Assembly: GCA_965204705.1 (NCBI GenBank)
Contig: OZ242006.1
Span: 2,232,001 to 2,296,000, forward strand
Length of the DNA stretch: 64,000 bases
Direction: 5' to 3'
DNA from: Bin5 sp965204705
GTDB taxonomy: Bacteria > Chloroflexota > Anaerolineae > Caldilineales > Caldilineaceae
The notes below the pieces were generated by a model. It did not search any database. It worked only from the letters and a program-made list of their open reading frames with translations, and was not told the DNA's origin. Below, piece after piece: positions 8,076-19,362 of the stretch; the stretch's first letter is position 1, and every line of letters begins with the position of its first letter. The position numbers were made by a program, and so were the translations under genes.

Positions 8076-9143
8076 CTATTCAAACACCAATACCGACCGT
8101 GCCACCTTGCCCGCCTTCATATCCGCGAACGCCTCATTGATCTCATCCAGTGGACGGTATTTCGAGATCAGCTCATCCAACTTGATCTTCCCCTGCTGAT
8201 ACAGATCCAAAATCCACAAAAAGTCCACGCGCGGCCGCGCCGCCCCGTGGAACGCGCCCATCAGCGTCCGGTCCTCCAACAGATGCCAGCCCTCCACCGA
8301 AACATTCTGCCCCGTCGGCTGAACCCCCACCACAACCGCCGTCCCCGTCATCCGCACCGAATCGATCGCTTGCCTCACGATCGCCGGAAAACCGACTACC
8401 TCAAATGCATAGTCCGCCCCCCCGCCGGTGATCTCGATGATTCGCTGTACGGGATCCTCCTTGGCGCTGTTGACAAAATGCGTCGCCCCCATCTGCTCCG
8501 CCAGCTCCAGCTTGTAATCAACCGTATCCACCGCAATAATCTTGCCGGCCGAGGCCAGCACGCCTCCCTGAATCACGTTCAACCCCACACCCCCGCAGCC
8601 AAACACCGCCATCGACGCGCCGGTCTCAACTTGGGCGCGGTTGACCACCGCGCCAATGCCCGTAATGACGCCGCAACTGATCAGACAGGCCTGCTCCAGT
8701 GGCGTATCATCCGGTACCTTCACACATGCATCCGCCAGCGCAAGCGTCTGCTCCACAAAAGTAGGACGAATGTGATAAATCGGCTTGCCTTCCTGCGTAT
8801 ACCGACTCATTGCCTCCATCCGGTGCGTTTCACATAGCGCCGGTCGCCCGTTCGTACAGTTCCGGCAACTCCCGCACATCGCATCCAGCGACAATATAAT
8901 TTTATCCCCGGGCGCAAAGTCCCGCACCCCCTCACCGACAGCACGCACAACGCCCGCCCCCTCATGCCCCAGCAGCCAAGGCAGCCGTCGCGGTGTCCGG
9001 TGGTCCGTAACATAATGATAGTCGCTGTGGCACACCCCCGCCCCAACGATGTCCAACAGCACCTCCCCGAACGCCGGTTCCTCCAACTCGACCTCCTTCA
9101 CCGCCACCGGCGCATGCGCCTCATACATGATCGCAGCTTTCAT
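8076..9143 (-). CDS. Zn-dependent alcohol dehydrogenase (MDR family)
   Basis: A 355-residue NAD(P)-dependent medium-chain dehydrogenase. Catalytic zinc ligands C38 (GAGVCHSDY) and H60-E61 (GHEGAG) are present. The structural zinc lobe is complete, with C90, C93, C96 and C104 (C-x2-C-x2-C-x7-C). The Rossmann nucleotide site reads VFGCGGVGLNVIQGG. Closest by style to class III/NDMA-type or formaldehyde-dehydrogenase-like alcohol dehydrogenases. Start ATG 9143 is preceded by AAGGGGGAT. It stands alone, convergent with the broken gene and divergent from the Uma2 gene. Substrate cannot be told from sequence; a primary alcohol or aldehyde is likely. Confidence 0.9.
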   Translation of the reverse strand: MKAAIMYEAHAPVAVKEVELEEPAFGEVLLDIVGAGVCHSDYHYVTDHRTPRRLPWLLGHEGAGVVRAVGEGVRDFAPGDKIILSLDAMCGSCRNCTNGRPALCETHRMEAMSRYTQEGKPIYHIRPTFVEQTLALADACVKVPDDTPLEQACLISCGVITGIGAVVNRAQVETGASMAVFGCGGVGLNVIQGGVLASAGKIIAVDTVDYKLELAEQMGATHFVNSAKEDPVQRIIEITGGGADYAFEVVGFPAIVRQAIDSVRMTGTAVVVGVQPTGQNVSVEGWHLLEDRTLMGAFHGAARPRVDFLWILDLYQQGKIKLDELISKYRPLDEINEAFADMKAGKVARSVLVFE

Positions 9144-9455
9144 CGTATCCCCCTTATATTCCCTAAAATTACCTTTAATTCAGATGTATATCCTCGTGCA
9201 CGCAACCTACTACGAAACTCGCAATGAGTAAAGCCACATAAAATAACCTGACCTGCATTCGACCGATCCCCACCCCGCCTGTACGGGCCCCACTCCGCGA
9301 TCGCCGGTAAAGACGACCCGTTAGGAACTCAATATTTTCCCGTGTTAGAATACACCGAGCGAAGCCTCTCCGACGCAGAGCAGAAACCCGGCGCCATTCA
9401 CACCAGCACGTCTAAGGACGGCACGCGAAACTGCTCCGGCGCATGAGGAGAACAA
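9144..9455. other. Divergent intergenic region
   Basis: Holds the promoters of two divergent genes. A TAGAAT -10-like box (near 9346) faces the Uma2 gene, without a clear -35. No gene seen. Confidence 0.5.
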
Positions 9456-10436
9456 ATGGAATCAAAAGAAATCCTACCTTCAAGAACACGAGAACAGCAG
9501 AACGTCGGGCCTGACAAATCCCGTAATGGAACGCGTCAAGTGAAACGTTATCGCCTTGGCGACCCCGCCCCCGATGAAGGGCGTCGCGTCTCCAAGGAGG
9601 AGTACTTCGCCAGGTGGTACGAAAACCCCTACCCCGATATCGACGTAAGCTACGAGTGGAACAACGGCATCCTGGAGGCCAAACCCTTGCCCAATCGCCC
9701 CCAATTGGACCTCTACAACTGGTTTCTTGCCCTGTTGCAGCGCTACATCGCGACCTTCCCTCACGCCGCTCTAATCAATCTGGAGACCGGCTTCGAGTTG
9801 AAAATGCCCGACCCGTCCGAACCCTCCGGTCACAGGGAAGCTGTCCGTAAACCCGATATCGGCGTAATCCTCGACACAAACCCAACGTATTGGGGCCGTA
9901 TAGATCAGCGTCACTTCGAAGGCGTCTGCGACCTTGTCGTAGAGGCAGTGTCCGATTCAACCGCGGCTGAAATTCGGCGTGACACTGACGAAAAAAGGGT
10001 TGACTACGCCCTCGGAGGAGTAAAGGAATACTTCATTCTCGACCCCAACGGCGTTCACATGAACTTCTATCGCCTCGCCCCCGACTCTCGCTATCAGACC
10101 ATCAAATCAGATGACGAAGGCGTGATTCAATCGGAAGTATTGGAGGGCTTAAAGTTCCGGCTGGACGACCTTTTCACTAAACCTGACCTTGAAGAGCTGG
10201 CACTCGACCCCGTTTACAGCGGGTATGTACTACCCGGCTATCAGGTCTTAGCCGACAGGGCCGAGAGTGAAGCACAGCGCGCTGACAACGAAGCACAGCG
10301 CGCTGACAACGAAGCACAGCGCGCCGACCACGAAGCAGCTGCACGCCAACAGGCAGTAGAACGGGCCGTAGCCAGTGAAAACCAGCTGCGCGAGTTAAGG
10401 GCGGAACTGGAGAGACTACGCAAAAGTCACTCTTAG
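9456..10436 (+). CDS. Uma2-family PD-(D/E)XK nuclease-like protein with C-terminal coiled coil
   Basis: A 326-residue protein of the Uma2 (DUF820) restriction-endonuclease-like fold. Core signatures: 'RKPDIGVIL' (D of the PD motif), 'CDLVVEAVSDST' (E-V/A equivalent of ExK), 'RRDTDEKRVDYALGGVKEYFILDP', which is typical of Uma2. After about residue 255 a charged coiled coil follows, built from three perfect heptads (E-A-Q-R-A-D-N/H) and an Arg/Glu-rich tail. Uma2 proteins are abundant in Cyanobacteria and Chloroflexota; their biological role is not established, though nuclease activity and mobile-element links have been proposed. No partner gene is adjacent. Confidence 0.85.
   Translation: MESKEILPSRTREQQNVGPDKSRNGTRQVKRYRLGDPAPDEGRRVSKEEYFARWYENPYPDIDVSYEWNNGILEAKPLPNRPQLDLYNWFLALLQRYIATFPHAALINLETGFELKMPDPSEPSGHREAVRKPDIGVILDTNPTYWGRIDQRHFEGVCDLVVEAVSDSTAAEIRRDTDEKRVDYALGGVKEYFILDPNGVHMNFYRLAPDSRYQTIKSDDEGVIQSEVLEGLKFRLDDLFTKPDLEELALDPVYSGYVLPGYQVLADRAESEAQRADNEAQRADNEAQRADHEAAARQQAVERAVASENQLRELRAELERLRKSHS
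10269..10331 (+). repeat. Three 21-bp tandem repeats coding heptads
   Basis: Three 21-nt units starting GAAGCACAGCGCG; the first two are identical and the third has two substitutions. They encode the seven-residue coiled-coil unit of the Uma2 protein and could expand or contract without a frameshift. Confidence 0.85.
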
Positions 10437-10573
10437 AATCTCTGTACTCCTGAACGCTGACCGTCAGGGCGCTCGTCCTCACACGTCCGGGCCGCAGCAC
10501 TGTTCCCGTCTACACGTCAGCCGCAAAATTCGGCCGCAAGTCCCACACCTTCAACCTCTGAAAAGGAGCCAAA

Positions 10574-11755
10574 ATGGGCATCAGCCTCGGAATCGTTGGC
10601 CTGGGTTCGTTCGGTAGTTCTTTTGCCGACCTGTTCATGATCCATCCACTGGTAGATAGAATCGCCCTCTGCGATCGGGAACCGGAACGCATTGCCCGCT
10701 TCGCGCAGCTGGAGCACTGGCAGGCAAAATTCAACCCACGCGACGCCTACACGTCCCTCGACGAAATCTGCGCCAGCGACATCGACGCTTTGGCCCTTTT
10801 CACCCAACCCTGGCTCCACGCCCCCCAGGCCGTCCAGGCAATGCAAGCCGGCAAACACGTCTACAGCGCGGTGCCTATCGTCATGCTGCCCGACGGCGAT
10901 GAAATCCTCGACTGGTGTGCTAGACTCGTCGAAACCGTCGAACGCACCGGTCAATCCTACATGCTCGGCGAGACAACCTACTACCGCCCCGAGGCCATCT
11001 ACTGCAGAAACCGCGCGGCCGATGGCAGCTTCGGCGACTTCGTATACAGCGAAGGCGAATACCTGCACGATGTCGACAGCCGCGGCGCCAACCTGCGCCA
11101 GGTTCAGGTACATAGGCTGGCTAGCACTGCCGGACAAGAGTGGATCTCTGCCCGTGACGATTACATAAGCAGAGGAATCCTGACCGGCCCCATGCACTAC
11201 CCCACCCACTCCACCGGCGGCCCCATGAGCGTAATGAACGCCCACGCCCGCAAAGTTTGCGCCTGGGGCTACGCCAACCGCACCGAGGACTCCTACTTCA
11301 AGGACCAGGGCTACGGCTTCAGCAACGAGACCGCCCTCTTCCAGATGAGCAACGGCTCCACCATGCGCATCTGTGAACTGCGTGAGATTGGGCACCGAGG
11401 TCGTGAAACCTTTCGCGTCTACGGCACACAGGGCAGTTTCGAGAATGACCACTGGTGCGACAAGGACGGCAGCACCTCCCTTACCCCCGAGGAAATGCGC
11501 ATCCCCTTGCCCGCCGAAATCGAAGACGCCTTCCGCGCCGTCAGCAAGACCTCCGAAGTCTACGGCGGCCACGGCGGATCACATCCCTACCTCGTCCACG
11601 AATTCGTCGAGTCAGTAGCCCAGGAGCGCCAGCCCGCCATACACGTCTGGTCCGCGGTCCGCTATATGGTCGCCGGGGTCATCGCACACAAATCTGCCAT
11701 GAAGGACGGAGAGCTACTCCCGATACCGGACTGGGGCGACGGACCGGCCGCCTAG
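10574..11755 (+). CDS. Gfo/Idh/MocA-family oxidoreductase
   Basis: A 393-residue NAD(P)-dependent sugar or cyclitol dehydrogenase. The N-terminal Rossmann fold starts 'ISLGIVGLGSFGSSFADLF'; 'FTQPWLHAPQAVQAMQAGKHVYSAVPI' covers the usual E-K-P region but with A-V-P replacing E-K-P, so the common catalytic lysine is missing. The C-terminal half has the expected open-sheet signatures ('HYPTHSTGG', 'VYGTQGSFEND', 'HGGSHPYLVHEFV'). AAAAGGAGCC precedes ATG 10574. Monocistronic. Likely acts on an oxidised sugar or glycoside; the altered E-K-P motif may mean a changed or lost redox role. Confidence 0.88.
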   Translation: MGISLGIVGLGSFGSSFADLFMIHPLVDRIALCDREPERIARFAQLEHWQAKFNPRDAYTSLDEICASDIDALALFTQPWLHAPQAVQAMQAGKHVYSAVPIVMLPDGDEILDWCARLVETVERTGQSYMLGETTYYRPEAIYCRNRAADGSFGDFVYSEGEYLHDVDSRGANLRQVQVHRLASTAGQEWISARDDYISRGILTGPMHYPTHSTGGPMSVMNAHARKVCAWGYANRTEDSYFKDQGYGFSNETALFQMSNGSTMRICELREIGHRGRETFRVYGTQGSFENDHWCDKDGSTSLTPEEMRIPLPAEIEDAFRAVSKTSEVYGGHGGSHPYLVHEFVESVAQERQPAIHVWSAVRYMVAGVIAHKSAMKDGELLPIPDWGDGPAA

Positions 11756-11783
11756 CTTCCCACCCCCCAATCTCGCAAATCCC

Positions 11784-11998
11784 CCGTAGGGGCACCCCTC
11801 GTGGGTGCCCAACTCCCTCCCTTTCATCCGCAAATCTCGCCCCACCGTAGGGGCGCCCCTTGTGGGTGCCCTGGTACCCGAGACCGCTCCGCCAATCTCG
11901 CCCGATCGTTGGGGGCGCCCCTTGTGGGTGCGCTGATACGCGAGACCGCTCCGCCGCAAGCTCGCCACCGCAGGGGCGCCACTCGTGGCTGCCCTTAA
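11784..11998 (+). repeat. Four copies of a GTAGGGGC hairpin element
   Basis: Four copies of a roughly 25-nt palindromic element spaced about 50-75 nt, each like GTAGGGGCACCCC-TTGT-GGGTGCCC. Stems differ slightly between copies while remaining mostly complementary. Related elements occur at 18796-19183, 23003 and 56824. They lie after a stop codon and before a convergent gene, as REP-type elements often do. Confidence 0.85.
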
Positions 11999-12034
11999 CG
12001 CTTCCCGGCCCCCTGAAACCACCTAAGAAAAAAA

Positions 12035-12301
12035 TCAAACAAGATTCGCAATCCAGGCCTGATACAATATCCATTCGTCCTCCGCCGGATCCCAGCGCAG
12101 TTCGTATGAATTAAGGTCCCCCGTCTGCACCAGGAAACATCGGAGTCGCTTTTCTCCCGACTCTTCCACCCACCGCCGACCGTGTGCGACAACGTAGTGC
12201 GTTCCCCCATGCCAGTCGAACGACTTCAGCACTATCTTTCCCGAAGGCAGCATCCTCACCGAAACGCGAACGGACTCGTTGACCACTGTCTGTCGGCTCA
12301 C
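12035..12301 (-). CDS. Small hypothetical protein coupled to pncC
   Basis: An 88-residue protein if started at GTG 12301, whose GTGA overlaps the TGA stop of pncC (12298-12300), implying coupled translation. It has regular alternation of charged and hydrophobic residues ('RVSVRMLPSGKIVLKSFDW', 'SGEKRLRCFLVQTGD', 'YELRWDPAEDEWILYQAW'), looking like a small soluble beta-rich fold. No signal peptide, membrane span or known motif. The frame is open up to 12349, but earlier starts would lie inside pncC. Function unknown. Confidence 0.5.
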   Translation of the reverse strand: MSRQTVVNESVRVSVRMLPSGKIVLKSFDWHGGTHYVVAHGRRWVEESGEKRLRCFLVQTGDLNSYELRWDPAEDEWILYQAWIANLV

Positions 12302-12825
12302 CGATCTGACTTGCCCTCGGCATAGGACCGCAACATCTCTAGCGCGCACTGCGCACTCAGAAGCTTGTTCCCCCGCCGGTCAGCCGGCCAAATCGCCTTC
12401 TCTGCCCGGCTTGTGCCGTCCTTGGCCGCCAGATGAAGGTACACTAGCCCCATCGGCTTTTCTACTGTGCCTCCAGGACCGGCCACGCCCGTAATCGACA
12501 CAGTCACATCGGCGTCATACTGCTCAAGAGCACCCTTGGCCATCTGCCTGGCAACAGCCTCGTTGACCGCCCCCTCGCGCAACAATAAATCATGGTCCAC
12601 GCCGAGTAGCCTCTCCTTTGCGGCATAGCTGTAAACACCGGCGCTTCCCAGAAACCAGTCCGAGCTCCCCGGAACCTCCGTGAACAAATGGCCGACCAGC
12701 CCGCCGGTGCAGCTCTCCGCCATTGCGGCCATCAGCCCGGCCCGCTTCAATGCCAGACCCGTCTCCTTTGCCAGCCCAGTCAGGGCCGTTTCGTCCACCG
12801 GTACTGCTCTCTCACTGTCGGCCAT
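12298..12825 (-). CDS. pncC: Nicotinamide-nucleotide amidase (CinA C-terminal domain)
   Basis: A 175-residue stand-alone CinA C-terminal domain, which hydrolyses nicotinamide mononucleotide to nicotinate mononucleotide in NAD recycling. Family signatures: 'MAAMAESCTGGLVGHLFTEVPGSSDWFLG' holds the catalytic Ser/Thr region (split here: AESCTGGL, then VPGSSDWF), 'GVYSYAAKERLLGV', 'SITGVAGPGG' and 'PMGLVYL'. Length matches PncC of E. coli type. No N-terminal molybdopterin-binding part is present. A small coupled gene follows. Confidence 0.93.
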   Translation of the reverse strand: MADSERAVPVDETALTGLAKETGLALKRAGLMAAMAESCTGGLVGHLFTEVPGSSDWFLGSAGVYSYAAKERLLGVDHDLLLREGAVNEAVARQMAKGALEQYDADVTVSITGVAGPGGTVEKPMGLVYLHLAAKDGTSRAEKAIWPADRRGNKLLSAQCALEMLRSYAEGKSDR

Positions 12826-13027
12826 ATCGCCTCTTCTTCTTGTTCAATTCTCTGATCGGTCACGCAAACCGCGTCCAGTCGAGGGTCTGGACTGGCATGT
12901 CTGAGCCCATTATAGACCGCCCCGTTTCCATGCAGCAACCAAATGAACAATGCCAGTCCGGCAATAGCGCTGTCAGAATCTACACCCGCCATCCCGGTCG
13001 GATCCAAGGCATTCCCGACGACTGCAG
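12826..13027. other. Intergenic region, nothing seen
   Basis: Two hundred bases between divergent pncC and the membrane protein gene. No gene or clear structure other than the promoter listed next. Confidence 0.5.
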
Positions 13028-13056
13028 TTGACAGAACGCTGCCTTTTTTGTATGGT
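13028..13056 (+). promoter_or_regulatory. Putative sigma70 promoter
   Basis: -35 TTGACA (13028-13033), 17-nt spacer, -10 TATGGT (13051-13056). Faces the membrane coiled-coil gene with a leader of about 210 nt. Confidence 0.45.
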
Positions 13057-13274
13057 CGAAAAGCAAATCCTGGACGATTGCTCGCCTGCCGTCGGCCAAT
13101 GGCATGTTGTCCGATGACCCAAAAATACAACTTGGACTAAGAACCTCGCCGTTTTCATTACCGCTTGGCAAGGAAGCATCATTACGATAATTTAAAGAGA
13201 AAGCAACTCCGGGGCCAGGCAGTTCTTCAACCCGGACTTTGAAAAAGATAGTGGTTACGCCGGAGGAGAATCTA

Positions 13275-14255
13275 ATGGAACTCCAGACAAAACAGCCGCC
13301 GGAACTGGAATTCAGCATGCCGGAGGTCGAAGAATCTCTGACCGCCTACCTCTCCGCCATCGGCGGGGCCATCATCGGCCTGCTTCTCACTCTCCTGGTC
13401 TTGGCCATCTGGAACGGCGGCACTCTCAACTTCACCAACATCTCCAGGGTTAACGCTATTGACGCCGGCCTGACTGCCGTCTCCGCCGATCTCGAAAGCG
13501 TAAACACGAATGTCGACGCGCTCGGCGAGCGCCTCATCGTGCTCGAACAGGAGTCCGGCGCCGTCGCCGCCCTCCAGCAGAGCCTCGCAAACCTCGACGC
13601 CAGCCTGACAGACCTTGACTCCGCTCTCACCGACCAGGGAATCCAGCTCAGTGAACTGGACAACGCAGTCAACGACCTCCAGGTCACCCGGCGAAACTTT
13701 GACCTGTTTACCGCGGCACTGACAGACGCACTGGCACAGATGGAAGCCGGTTCCTCCACCGACCGGTCCGAGAGCCGCGCCGCCACACGCGATTCCCGGT
13801 CCACCTCCTCCCCCCAGAACCACGACCAGGCAGCCCCCTCGGCAGGTTCCGGCGCTGCGACCCGACCGACCTCTTCAAATACGACCGAGCAAGCCCAAAC
13901 CGCCCTACCGGAACCCTCCGCCTTCGTGAGCGAAGACGTCGCGCCCGACACGCTCATCGTCTTCCTCTTCCTCGACGGGAACGCCGACGGCCTCTTCGAC
14001 GCCGACGAAAACCTGATCGCCGGCGCCACCGTAACCCTTACCTCCCCCGATGGCAGACCAGTCTCCCCTGAGACCGAGGTCGGCTCCGCCGGTACCCGTT
14101 TCGAAGAACTGAACGCCGGCGACTACACCGTCACCGTCGAGGACGTGCAGGGTTACACTCTTGCCAGCCAGAGCAGCTCGGCCATAACAATCGAACCAGA
14201 CGCAGAGGCCGGCCAGATCATCTACTTTGCCGTCGTAACAACTATCGCGGACTGA
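13275..14255 (+). CDS. Membrane-anchored coiled-coil protein with SdrD B-like domain
   Basis: A 326-residue single-span protein. One transmembrane helix (about 28-50, 'GGAIIGLLLTLLVLAIW') is followed by an outward long coiled coil (about 58-165), a Ser/Thr/Ala-rich linker (166-225) and a C-terminal beta-sandwich of SdrD B/Cna-B type (230-325): 'FLDGNADGLFDADENLIAG' carries the Asp-rich calcium-binding-like loop, then 'ATVTLTSPDG' and 'GDYTVTVEDVQGY'. ATG 13275 has GGAGGAG at 8 nt; a TTG 12 codons upstream is less likely. Probable cell-envelope structural or adhesion role, inferred from architecture. Confidence 0.75.
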   Translation: MELQTKQPPELEFSMPEVEESLTAYLSAIGGAIIGLLLTLLVLAIWNGGTLNFTNISRVNAIDAGLTAVSADLESVNTNVDALGERLIVLEQESGAVAALQQSLANLDASLTDLDSALTDQGIQLSELDNAVNDLQVTRRNFDLFTAALTDALAQMEAGSSTDRSESRAATRDSRSTSSPQNHDQAAPSAGSGAATRPTSSNTTEQAQTALPEPSAFVSEDVAPDTLIVFLFLDGNADGLFDADENLIAGATVTLTSPDGRPVSPETEVGSAGTRFEELNAGDYTVTVEDVQGYTLASQSSSAITIEPDAEAGQIIYFAVVTTIAD

Positions 14256-14285
14256 CCGCAAACCCTGGCATTCTGGCCCTGCCGC

Positions 14286-14846
14286 CTACTCTGCGCCTTC
14301 CTCGACTTCGTAAAAGATCAGCATAACCGACCCATAGCGCCGCCGGTCGAATTCGATTAGAGAATCGAGTTCAACCGGCGTCTCTTCGTGCGGATCAATC
14401 TGCACTATGACCACGCTCTCCTCCACCAGCAGCTCCGCACAGCCATCGACTGCCGCCAGCGCCTTCTTCCACAGTTCTCTGTACTGCGGCGGCGCGATAT
14501 AGACCAGGTCAAACGGCTCGCCCTCAAACTTCTCGATAAATTCGAAGCTGTCCCGCCTCGTAACCGTCGCCCTCTCCGCCACTCTGCAGTGGGTCAGGTT
14601 CTGCAGCATTGTGCGAACCGCCGCCCGGCTCCGGTCAACGAAAAATACGTGCTCCGCCCCCCGGCTCAGCGCTTCGATACCCACCGCCCCAGTGCCGCCG
14701 AACAGGTCCAGCATATACCGCCCCTCGATCCAGTTTCCCAAAATCGAAAACAGCGCCTCCTTGGCCCGGTCCGTAATCGGACGCGTGCCGTCCCCTGGGA
14801 CCGACTGCAACCTGTGCCCTTTCGCGCTGCCTGATATAACTCGCAT
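14286..14846 (-). CDS. rsmD: 16S rRNA (guanine966-N2)-methyltransferase RsmD
   Basis: A 186-residue SAM-dependent methyltransferase. 'MRVISGSAKGHRL' and 'RPITDRAKEALFSIL' are the hallmark RsmD N-terminus; 'LDLFGGTGAVGIEALSRGA' is the SAM-binding motif I. The catalytic (N/D)PPY motif reads A-P-P-Q-Y ('VYIAPPQY'), an alteration of the first residue. It methylates G966 of 16S rRNA in assembled small subunits in characterised bacteria. Start chosen at ATG 14846 because MRVISG is the family start; an upstream ATG at 14939 would add 31 atypical residues. Divergent from the gcvP leader. Confidence 0.9.
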   Translation of the reverse strand: MRVISGSAKGHRLQSVPGDGTRPITDRAKEALFSILGNWIEGRYMLDLFGGTGAVGIEALSRGAEHVFFVDRSRAAVRTMLQNLTHCRVAERATVTRRDSFEFIEKFEGEPFDLVYIAPPQYRELWKKALAAVDGCAELLVEESVVIVQIDPHEETPVELDSLIEFDRRRYGSVMLIFYEVEEGAE

Positions 14847-14956
14847 AGTCAAGGTAACTCGCAATGGAACTGTCCGCGCTCTGCCGCCTGAGTAGGCCGC
14901 CCGCAACCAAACTGCGCGCCTCAAGATTATAGTTGCCAATGCTAAAATTCTGACAA

Positions 14957-14985
14957 TTGCGCTATATCGAAGGCTGCGCTACAAT
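14957..14985 (+). promoter_or_regulatory. Putative promoter of the glycine-riboswitch/gcvP transcript
   Basis: -35 TTGCGC (14957-14962), 17-nt spacer, -10 TACAAT (14980-14985), about 35 nt upstream of the first aptamer. Confidence 0.5.
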
Positions 14986-15022
14986 GGCCAACGTCGGGAA
15001 ACAAAACTGAATTCCACGCTGA

Positions 15023-15281
15023 CGCGCGACGAGAGAGACTTCGCAATCGAAGCGCCGAAGGGGCAAGCCCGCAGGTCTACCCAACCTGCTCGGTGACACT
15101 CTCAGGCAAAAGGATCGTCGCGATACGGCACCTTTGGAAAGCGCCGCTCAACAGCAGTCGAGCGGTCACCGACGGGGCAACCGCACAACGATCGGCTCAG
15201 TTGAGAAAGTCAGGAACGCCTCCTGGTTCTACCCTCACACTGGACCTTGTGCGTCAATCTCTCAGGTCAAGGACAGAGGCG
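15023..15281 (+). promoter_or_regulatory. Tandem glycine riboswitch
   Basis: Two glycine-binding aptamers in series. Aptamer 1 (about 15023-15125) shows GAGAGA, GCCGAAGGGGCAAG and CTCTCAGGCAAAAGGA in the conserved order. Aptamer 2 (about 15131-15281) has a long, less standard P3 arm but keeps CCGACGGGGCAA and CTCTCAGGTCAAGGACAGA. Such tandem arrays control the glycine cleavage system: glycine binding normally allows read-through. An intrinsic terminator follows, then gcvP, so a transcription-attenuation ON switch is inferred. Confidence 0.88.
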
Positions 15282-15312
15282 ACGGGCACTCTTTTGAGAT
15301 GCCCGTTTTTTC
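15282..15312 (+). terminator. Riboswitch expression-platform terminator
   Basis: Stem ACGGGCA (15282-15288) with TGCCCGT (15300-15306), short inner CTC/GAG pairing in the loop, then a T-run (TTTTTTCTT). It lies between aptamer 2 and gcvP, as expected for attenuation. Confidence 0.85.
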
Positions 15313-15387
15313 TTCCCCCAAGGAATTTTCACAACGGCAGCCAAAGCATATGTAGTCGTTGTGAGGCGGAGACCTAAGGAGAGAATG

Positions 15388-18426
<3,039 letters not shown>

Positions 18427-18640
18427 GGACAAATTCACTAGGCGTGAACTGATCTAGCCGACCCCTTTCCCTGATAATGTCGAGTCCCATGAAGCGTCTT
18501 CCTCCCCTAGGTCTTCTGGCGCCGTTCAATTCAGAACGGGGGTAAACTGTCGAATTCTTCTGGTAGCAACCGTGCCTCGGTCAGCTCCTGTTCCATTCTC
18601 CGGCAACAGAAGCGGCTCCAATGACCACTGCAGTTTTTGG

Positions 18641-18735
18641 GCGGTCAGGCCTTCGGCCCTCCCTTGTGCGGGGGCTGCGCCCCCGCAACGCCCCCCTCCT
18701 ACACCATGCCACGTTGGCGTCGCAGAGTCGGCGTC
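18641..18735 (+). repeat. Double-hairpin dispersed repeat, copy 1
   Basis: GGCC-TTC-GGCC hairpin followed by GCGGGGG-CTGCG-CCCCCGC hairpin and a C-rich tail, then 'ACACCATGCCACGTTGGCG'. Two more copies lie at 22851 and 53441; copies 1 and 2 share the longer downstream flank. Confidence 0.8.
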
Positions 18736-18795
18736 GTGTCTATACCGCCGATCGCTCACCCGCCGCGCGCCGCCAAGCCGCCCGCCGCGACTACG

Positions 18796-19183
18796 GTAGG
18801 GGCAGGCCTTGTGCCTGCCCGCTGCCTCCCCAATGCCGGTAAACATCGTCAGCCACCGCTGGCATGGATTCTCCACCAGGCCACGACAACAGTAGGGGCA
18901 GGCCTTGTGCCTGCCCGGTGCCTCTCCCAATGCCGGTAAACACCTTCAGCCACCGCTGGCATGGATTGTCCACCAGGCCGCGACAACAGTAGGGGCAGGC
19001 CTTGTGCCTGCCCGCTGCCTCCCCCAATGCCGGAAAACACCTTCAGCCACCGCTGGCATGGATTCTCCACCAGGCCGCGACCACGGTAGGGGCAGGCCTT
19101 GTGCCTGCCCGGTGCCTCCCCCAATGCCGGAAAACACCTTCAGCCACCGCTGGCATGGATTCTCCACCAGGCCGCGACCATCC
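18796..19183 (+). repeat. Four tandem ~97-bp units with hairpin core
   Basis: Units begin at 18796, 18892, 18989 and 19086. Each starts with GTAGGGGCAGGCC-TTGTGCCTGCCC (stem GGGCAGGC/GCCTGCCC, 5-nt loop) and continues with a conserved 70-bp spacer containing CACCGCTGGCATGGATTC. Near-identity suggests recent tandem amplification. The Arg/Pro-rich reading frames across it are not genes. Confidence 0.9.
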
Positions 19184-19215
19184 CCAGACAGAGATGCACC
19201 CTCCAAAGAACGTGG

Positions 19216-19244
19216 TTGACACGAAATTGCTCGGTGTATATAGT
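19216..19244 (+). promoter_or_regulatory. Strong sigma70-like promoter of sugar ABC operon 1
   Basis: -35 TTGACA (19216-19221), 17-nt spacer, -10 TATAGT (19239-19244). Transcription would start near 19251, giving a leader of about 110 nt. Confidence 0.7.
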
Positions 19245-19362
19245 ATTACCTGGAGACACAGAGCCGAAGAGAGGATGGGGACTTTGGGAATCCCACTTCG
19301 CCCTCCCCCCCACACCCGTCTAGCCAGTGGCAACGAAACAAACAAAAAGGAGGCTTGCAGAA

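Noticed and set aside
13239..13274. Upstream TTG start for the membrane coiled-coil protein
   Set aside because: ATG 13275 has a better ribosome site and avoids an unneeded 12-residue extension.
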